Source: Akkermansiaceae bacterium (GTDB taxonomy: Bacteria > Verrucomicrobiota > Verrucomicrobiia > Verrucomicrobiales > Akkermansiaceae). From it: a stretch of DNA of 20,846 nt. Made by a program: the position numbers and the translations under genes. Every line of letters begins with the position of its first letter. The first letter of the stretch is position 1. This document shows positions 16,833 through 20,846 of the stretch, piece after piece. The stretch covers positions 1 to 20,846 of the forward strand of contig JABHEX010000171.1 in the NCBI GenBank assembly GCA_018676385.1, read 5' to 3'. A model generated the notes under the pieces. That model was not told the origin of the DNA. It worked only from the letters and a program-made list of their open reading frames with translations, and ran no database searches.

Positions 16833-16847
16833 ATGATTTCTTTGGTC

Positions 16848-18185
16848 ATGCACAAATTCATCATCTTAACAGGATTGTCCGCTGTACTTTTAACACCATG
16901 CAAAAGTGAAAAGCTTACTGAATCGGAAAAGTCGAATGTGTCATCCCCTGCCCCAGAAATTGCCGAGTCGATCATAAAAAAGACCATGGACCCCATCGAG
17001 CTGCTGAGCACTCATCTTTCCCTCACCCCCTCGAACCAAATTAATCTATCTGAGCAAAAATTTGCCAAAACTCCACTGACTGAGAATCAGGCGGAAAAAG
17101 CGACCCAGATGATACTCGCAAGCCGACTCACTACATTACGTATGCAGCGTAAACAGGAATTTGAGGAAAAAGTCGTCAAACATGGTAGCAAAACGATGCG
17201 GTATGAATTCAAGACCTATGGTGATGTTCCGAAAGGCGGGCACTCGCTCTATATCTCCATGCATGGCGGTGGCGGCGCACCAGCCCGTGTCAATGATCAG
17301 CAATGGAGAAATCAGATCAAGCTCTACCGTCCGAAGGAAGGAATCTATGTGGCACCCCGAGCTCCGACAAATACGTGGAACCTTTGGCATCAGAGTCATA
17401 TTGACCCGATGTTTGACCAGCTGATTGCTGATTTCATCACTTTCAAGCAAATCAATCCAAATCGCGTCTACATCATGGGATACTCGGCGGGTGGTGATGG
17501 TACTTACCAGCTGGCACCGAGAATGGCGGACCGATGGGCGGGGGCTGCCATGATGGCGGGGCACCCGGGTGACGCAAAAACTTGGAATTTGAGAAATCTA
17601 GCCTTCATCATCCAATGCGGCGGCAAGGACCATGCCTATGATCGTGCCAAACTATGTGCTAAATGGGGTAAGAAACTTGACCAACTCGCAAAACAAGACC
17701 CCGGTGGCTACTCACACAAATCTATCATTTACCCAAAATACGGCCATTGGATGAATCTCGAATGCAAGCTAGCTGTTCCATGGATGGCAAAGCATACTCG
17801 TAATCCGTGGCCAAAAAAACTTCACTGGTATCAAGATAATGTCACTCAAACCCGATTTCACTGGTTGTCTAACAGACAACCAAAACCCAAACAGCTTATT
17901 ACTGCTGAGGTAAGAGAAAATACGATTACTTTAAATAATCCAACAGCTGCTATAGAACATTCTACATCAATGAGGGTGGGGGACTTCACGCCAATAGGAA
18001 TGATCACTTTACGACTATCAGACAAATTGTTAGACTTAAACAAAGTCATTATTGTTAAAAATAATTCAGGAAAAGTAATGTTAGAAAAAAAGGTTCAACG
18101 TAATATTCGGTCAATTTACGAATCTATACTAACACGACCAGATCATACCAGTGTATCTACTGCTACAGTGACTATTAAGTTTTAA
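16848..18185 (+). CDS. Exported alpha/beta-hydrolase (esterase/depolymerase-like)
   Basis: A 445-residue protein from ATG 16848; the frame also has an ATG at 16833, giving 450. MHKFIILTGLSAVLLTPC is a signal sequence ending in a lipobox-like L-T-P-C; Pro before Cys is atypical, so lipidation is uncertain. A Ser/Glu/Lys-rich linker follows. The alpha/beta-hydrolase fold then shows YISMHGGGGAP (oxyanion region), GYSAGGDG (nucleophile Ser, codon 17484-17486), GGKDHAYD (Asp codon 17628-17630) and KYGHWM (His codon 17745-17747), so the triad looks complete. It resembles phospholipase/carboxylesterase and PHB-depolymerase-like esterases of planctomycetes and verrucomicrobia; the substrate is unknown. 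The last roughly 110 residues (after 17860) are beta-rich and noticeably more AT-rich than the catalytic part, perhaps an appended domain. Monocistronic, between mnmG and a gene-poor region. Confidence 0.85.
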   Translation: MHKFIILTGLSAVLLTPCKSEKLTESEKSNVSSPAPEIAESIIKKTMDPIELLSTHLSLTPSNQINLSEQKFAKTPLTENQAEKATQMILASRLTTLRMQRKQEFEEKVVKHGSKTMRYEFKTYGDVPKGGHSLYISMHGGGGAPARVNDQQWRNQIKLYRPKEGIYVAPRAPTNTWNLWHQSHIDPMFDQLIADFITFKQINPNRVYIMGYSAGGDGTYQLAPRMADRWAGAAMMAGHPGDAKTWNLRNLAFIIQCGGKDHAYDRAKLCAKWGKKLDQLAKQDPGGYSHKSIIYPKYGHWMNLECKLAVPWMAKHTRNPWPKKLHWYQDNVTQTRFHWLSNRQPKPKQLITAEVRENTITLNNPTAAIEHSTSMRVGDFTPIGMITLRLSDKLLDLNKVIIVKNNSGKVMLEKKVQRNIRSIYESILTRPDHTSVSTATVTIKF

Positions 18186-18560
18186 ACAATTAAAGTTGCT
18201 GAAAATTTTATAACACGTTCTACCACAGCGATATACATTGCGTAAATTTGATATATTATTAACCCCTAAATAATTTAATGGTTGTGATTTTGTCGCAAAG
18301 GTAATCAGGGTTTTTAAAAGCACTTACTAACAGTATTCTGTTACTAATTGAGAGGGAAGACAATTGTTAGAATATTGGTTATACCGTGCTTTGATCAATA
18401 ATTGGATCCAGAGCATATAGGCAATTACTTCCTTCAGTTTATTATTGAGAATAATGAGTAAATTAATTGCTATGTGCGTAACAGGCGAGAAGCTCCTCTG
18501 AAGACATCTCTATGTGCACAATGAACGATTAAAATACACGAAATTTCGCCGAGTGGCTTT
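18186..18560. other. AT-rich gene-free stretch
   Basis: No reading frame here has recognisable homology or coding character in any of the six frames. The only structure noted is a 24 bp near-palindrome, TTACTAACAG TATT CTGTTACTAA (18324-18347, one C-C mismatch in the stem). Together with the broken gene that follows, it looks like decayed or non-functional sequence. Confidence 0.5.
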
Positions 18561-19086
18561 TCATTCAGCCGCTATTTCCCAGAGAATATAAAAAATATTT
18601 ATGGATTTAATTAACGAGGTCATTTTGAACGAATAACCACAGTGATCAAATCCTTCAAAAGTATTTTTGTTGAAAAACTTCAGTTGTTCCTCCAGCTCGA
18701 CAATACGGTCATGGCGTGGGCAGGGGCTCGTGGTTACCGTACCAGCCTCCACCAAAGGGGCATGTCATTACTTTATTTTGTAACTCAAAGGGTGATACCA
18801 CATCCAGAAGGAAAATGTCAGCTGCGGGTTTTGCGAGACGATACCCGCCACCTGGACCAGTTGGTTCCGTGACAATACCTATTTTAGAAAGAGTTGTGTG
18901 AATTTTCGCCGCCGGTGGCTTGGATAAATTTCTGGCGTCAGCAACTTCTTGAGAACCAACATTATCATGGCCACATCTGCGCCGTTCGATGAGGTAGCTA
19001 ACGGCAGAGATTGCGTTCTGGGCTATTTTACCTATTTGCAAAATACGATATATATACGAAAACAATTGCTGTTTACCGAGTGACAT
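18561..19086 (-). pseudogene. Rrf2-family regulator gene disrupted by a frameshift
   Basis: The first frame (ATG 19084-19086, stop at 18709-18711) encodes an Rrf2 winged helix: KIAQNAISAVSYLIER, then SQEVADARNLSKPPAAKIHT, then the wing TGPGGGYRLAKPAADI and LLDVVSPFE, then CPFGGGWYGNHEP. Here the frame is lost and ends LPTP. The neighbouring frame continues the family sequence as PCPRHDRIVELEEQLKFFN (about 18640-18730). Removing one G from the GGGG run at 18723-18726 restores GNHEP-CPRHDR, so a 1 bp insertion is the simplest cause (or a sequencing error). Homology begins at an in-frame TTG at 19039-19041 (MQIGKIAQN), suggesting the original start. Of the three Cys usual for Rrf2 Fe-S binding, the middle one is Tyr here. 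It is divergent from the ThuA gene at 19204, which it may once have regulated. Confidence 0.75.
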
Positions 19087-19203
19087 TACTTTCAGCTAAG
19101 TAAAGTCCACACAATGCAGAAAATATTGGAAAATGCGCGGAGATTTTTTTTAAATTATGATTATGTGATTTTCTTGTCATGAATAATATAGGAAATAGGC
19201 TTC
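19087..19203. promoter_or_regulatory. Divergent promoter region between the Rrf2 remnant and the ThuA gene
   Basis: 117 AT-rich bp that must carry the ThuA promoter and, formerly, that of the regulator. AGGA at 19190-19193, about 10 bp before the ATG at 19204, is one of the few possible Shine-Dalgarno sequences in the window. No convincing -35/-10 pair or operator palindrome was identified. Confidence 0.3.
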
Positions 19204-19989
19204 ATGATACGACAATTTATCCAACCATCACTGATGGTAGCCTCTTGTCTGGTGACCAGCTACGCCATGAGTTGGGTTCATGCAGATCAGACAACAAGCA
19301 AGCAGTTTTACGAAGGTAAGCCAATCAAGGCATTGCTAGTGACTGGTGGGTGTTGTCATGATTATAAATTCCAGACCAAAGCATTGACAATGGCATCTGA
19401 GGCTCGCGCGCCTATCGAATGGACAATCGTGAACAAAGGAGGGCGGGGGACACATGCCGAGATTGATCTATATGACGATCCCAATTGGGCAAAACCGTAT
19501 GATGTGGTCGTACATAATGAGTGCTTCGCTAAAACCAAGAATCCAGATTATATCCGCAAAATAACTGATGTGCATAAGGAAGGTAAACCTGCCGTTGTCA
19601 TTCATTGCGCAATGCACACCTACCGTGATGCAGAAATCGACGACTGGAGAAACTTTCTCGGGGTAACGAGCAAGCACCACGAGCAGCAGAGTCACTACGC
19701 GGTGAAGGTTGAGAAGAGAGATCATCCCGTCATGAAGGGGTTCCCTGCAAACTGGAAAACACCCAAGGACGAGCTTTATATCGTCCAAGACACGACCGCA
19801 GGCATGCTGCCACTGGCTACTTCAGCAAGTCAGAAGAACAGTAAAATACATCCAGTAATCTGGGTAAATGATTTTCACGGCACGCGTGTATTTGGAACGA
19901 CTTTTGGACACACTAATGCCACGTTCAGCGATCCTATTTTTCTCGATCTCGTGACCCGTGGCATTTTGTGGTCGGCCGGGAAGCTCTAA
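19204..19989 (+). CDS. Secreted ThuA-like domain protein
   Basis: A 261-residue ThuA-family protein with a signal peptide (positively charged start, hydrophobic core to VHA, likely cleaved before D28). Family marks are IKALLVTGGCCHDY at the mature N-terminus, YDVVVHNECFA, GKPAVVIHCAMHTYRD, DHPVMKGFPANW, TRVFGTTFGHTNATFSDPIF and the C-terminal LVTRGILWSAGKL. It keeps a continuous frame and all family blocks, unlike the broken genes on both sides, so it is probably functional. ThuA-like proteins with this TGGCCHDY signature are commonly encoded beside DUF1080 (3-keto-disaccharide hydrolase) genes in planctomycetes and verrucomicrobia, and a DUF1080 remnant begins 17 bp downstream. A role in oxidised-sugar (3-keto-glycoside) metabolism is therefore inferred; the reaction is unproven. 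Confidence 0.88.
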   Translation: MIRQFIQPSLMVASCLVTSYAMSWVHADQTTSKQFYEGKPIKALLVTGGCCHDYKFQTKALTMASEARAPIEWTIVNKGGRGTHAEIDLYDDPNWAKPYDVVVHNECFAKTKNPDYIRKITDVHKEGKPAVVIHCAMHTYRDAEIDDWRNFLGVTSKHHEQQSHYAVKVEKRDHPVMKGFPANWKTPKDELYIVQDTTAGMLPLATSASQKNSKIHPVIWVNDFHGTRVFGTTFGHTNATFSDPIFLDLVTRGILWSAGKL

Positions 19990-20006
19990 GAGTGATTATG
20001 ATTTTC

Positions 20007-20492
20007 ATGAAACACATACAATAATTTTCAGGACTTACATTATTGTTAGGCACCCCGCTCATCGTGGCAAATAAATCATCGTCATGGACTAATCCTGATA
20101 CAGCAACTGAAGAAACCCCCGATTTCAACATTCAAGATGGATATAGTCAAAACACTCCTGACGCGAGTCTTGGAGTTCAAGTAGTTGCTTTAGGAGAAGG
20201 AAATTTGATGCCCATATTCTAGAAAGTGGACTGCCACGTTTGGGATGAACACCGGAGAAAAATCGCACTCGGCAAATGGAAGCGACTGCAGAAAACGGGA
20301 ATCTTAGAACGTGGCTACGTATTACTGTGAAACTTGGTGGTGCATGACGACCAAGAGCTTGCAAAAAACGGCACGCCTGCATGTTCCATCAAAGAGCGGA
20401 TAAAAGATACGAGGAATCCAATATTACTACAAGACCATGGTAAACCAGTCTGTTTCAGCAATATTTGGGTAAAAGAAAATTCTATAGAGTAA
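20007..20492 (+). pseudogene. Decayed DUF1080 (3-keto-disaccharide hydrolase-like) gene
   Basis: ATG 20007 begins a signal peptide interrupted by TAA at 20022-20024 (MKHIQ-stop-FSGLTLLLGTPLIVAN). The frame continues TEETPDFNIQDGYSQ ... LGVQVVALGEGN. It then shifts by one base at the TTT run of 20204-20206; in the new frame the sequence reads FDAHILESGLPRLG-stop-TPEKNRTR, with TGA at 20246-20248 where related proteins have Trp. After about 20290 the original frame resumes with the family C-terminus: VVHDDQELAKNGTPACSIKE, then NPILLQDHGKPVCF and SNIWVKE, ending at TAA 20490-20492. The roughly 200 residues normally between these parts (most of the DUF1080 beta-sandwich) are missing. So there are two nonsense changes, at least two frameshifts and an internal deletion: clearly non-functional. 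It lies 17 bp behind the ThuA gene, a typical partner. Confidence 0.75.
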
Positions 20493-20710
20493 TTTAGTCC
20501 AATCGATTTGATCATAGGTTTTTTTAAAAACTGCCGACACCGTAAAATAACTTTAGACAATTCGGTGCGGTATTATTGGATGCGAATCTATGAGTTAAGG
20601 ATGAAAACTTGGGTAACGATTTGCAGACCCAATTTTCCTTGATGAAAATGGGAAAATATTTTTTTGAGATTACACTAGACTTTTTATTATTTTTATATAT
20701 CAATTCTTAT
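20493..20710. other. Non-coding AT-rich spacer
   Basis: No gene is visible. It contains an imperfect inverted repeat CCGACACCG / CGGTGCGG (20541-20572, one bulge, 20 bp loop) and, further on, the terminator listed separately. TTGAGA at 20664 followed by AT-rich sequence could be a weak promoter for the frame at the right edge. Confidence 0.4.
20628..20667 (+). terminator. Rho-independent terminator candidate
   Basis: CCCAATTTTC pairs with GAAAATGGG (9 bp with one bulged A; 20628-20652), followed by AAAATATTTTTTT (T-run 20659-20665). Orientation fits termination of plus-strand transcription from the ThuA gene and DUF1080 remnant. Confidence 0.6.
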
Positions 20711-20846
20711 GTGTGTATTAAGTGTGTAAATATTATAGTAGGATTGTACCTATCATCCTCACTCGTTCATGGGGTTTTGATGGTTTCTGATTTGTCCGTG
20801 CCAGAGTCTCTCGAAGGCAAATCAATAATGTCATCATCTGAGACTA
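20711..20846 (+). CDS. Possible start of a secreted protein (3' partial)
   Basis: From GTG 20711 an uninterrupted frame runs off the right edge. Its first 21 codons (MCIKCVNIIVGLYLSSSLVH, then G) look like a signal peptide, followed by VLMVSDLSVPESLEGKS. An internal ATG at 20780 is the alternative start. Only about 45 codons are visible, the start codon is not ATG, there is no Shine-Dalgarno site, and neighbouring genes are decaying, so it may be another remnant. The VPESLEGKS stretch faintly recalls sulfatase C-terminal sequence, but this is too short to call. Confidence 0.25.
   Translation, partial: MCIKCVNIIVGLYLSSSLVHGVLMVSDLSVPESLEGKSIMSSSET

Noticed and set aside
17373..17382. parS half-site ACGTGGAAC in the alpha/beta hydrolase gene
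   Set aside because: Only the right half matches the palindrome; the left half is unrelated.
18551..18610. Transposase-like frame AEWLFIQPLFPREYKK
   Set aside because: Too short, no start, no other transposase motifs and no terminal inverted repeats nearby.
19569..19577. DnaA-box-like TGTGCATAA (reverse of TTATGCACA)
   Set aside because: Single copy inside the ThuA coding sequence with no cluster or AT-rich unwinding region; a lone 9-mer is expected by chance.

Overview
The window looks like chromosomal DNA of a marine-type Verrucomicrobiota bacterium (inference). The reasons are large secreted glycosidases with thrombospondin-type-3 (TSP3) calcium repeats, secreted ThuA-like proteins, a remnant of a DUF1080 (3-keto-disaccharide hydrolase) gene, a verrucomicrobial/planctomycete-style Rrf2 regulator, moderate GC content, and a near absence of Shine-Dalgarno sequences. 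No tRNA, rRNA, CRISPR array, insertion sequence or phage gene was seen.

Layout. Positions 1-7334 (+) hold two large secreted alpha-glucan enzymes in tandem: a 5'-truncated GH57-like protein and a complete GH13 alpha-amylase. Both end in a TSP3 repeat plus a short C-terminal module. They converge with carB (-, 7349-10561), which is read divergently from a small secreted ThuA protein (+, 10702-11496). A minus-strand group follows: universal stress protein, HflX GTPase, then a secreted L,D-transpeptidase (14564 down to 11523). mnmG (+, 14723-16600) is divergent from the stress-protein gene. Next come a secreted/lipoprotein alpha/beta hydrolase (+, to 18185) and an AT-rich, gene-poor stretch. That stretch contains a broken Rrf2 regulator (-), an intact secreted ThuA gene (+, 19204-19989), a badly decayed DUF1080 gene (+, 20007-20492), a terminator, and the possible start of another secreted protein at the right edge.

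The most notable signal is not a gene. Three near-identical 14-16 bp palindromes of the ParB-binding parS type lie within about 860 bp, one just upstream of mnmG and two inside its coding sequence. mnmG (gidA) is a classic origin-neighbour gene, so the window is probably close to the chromosome origin and carries a centromere-like parS cluster embedded in a tRNA-modification gene.

How the genes work together: the GH57/GH13 pair probably degrades extracellular alpha-glucans (starch, glycogen, laminated storage glucans). ThuA plus DUF1080, with Rrf2 read divergently, looks like a former 3-keto-glycoside utilisation locus now being lost. The rest is housekeeping: arginine/pyrimidine precursor synthesis, ribosome rescue, tRNA modification and cell-wall cross-linking.
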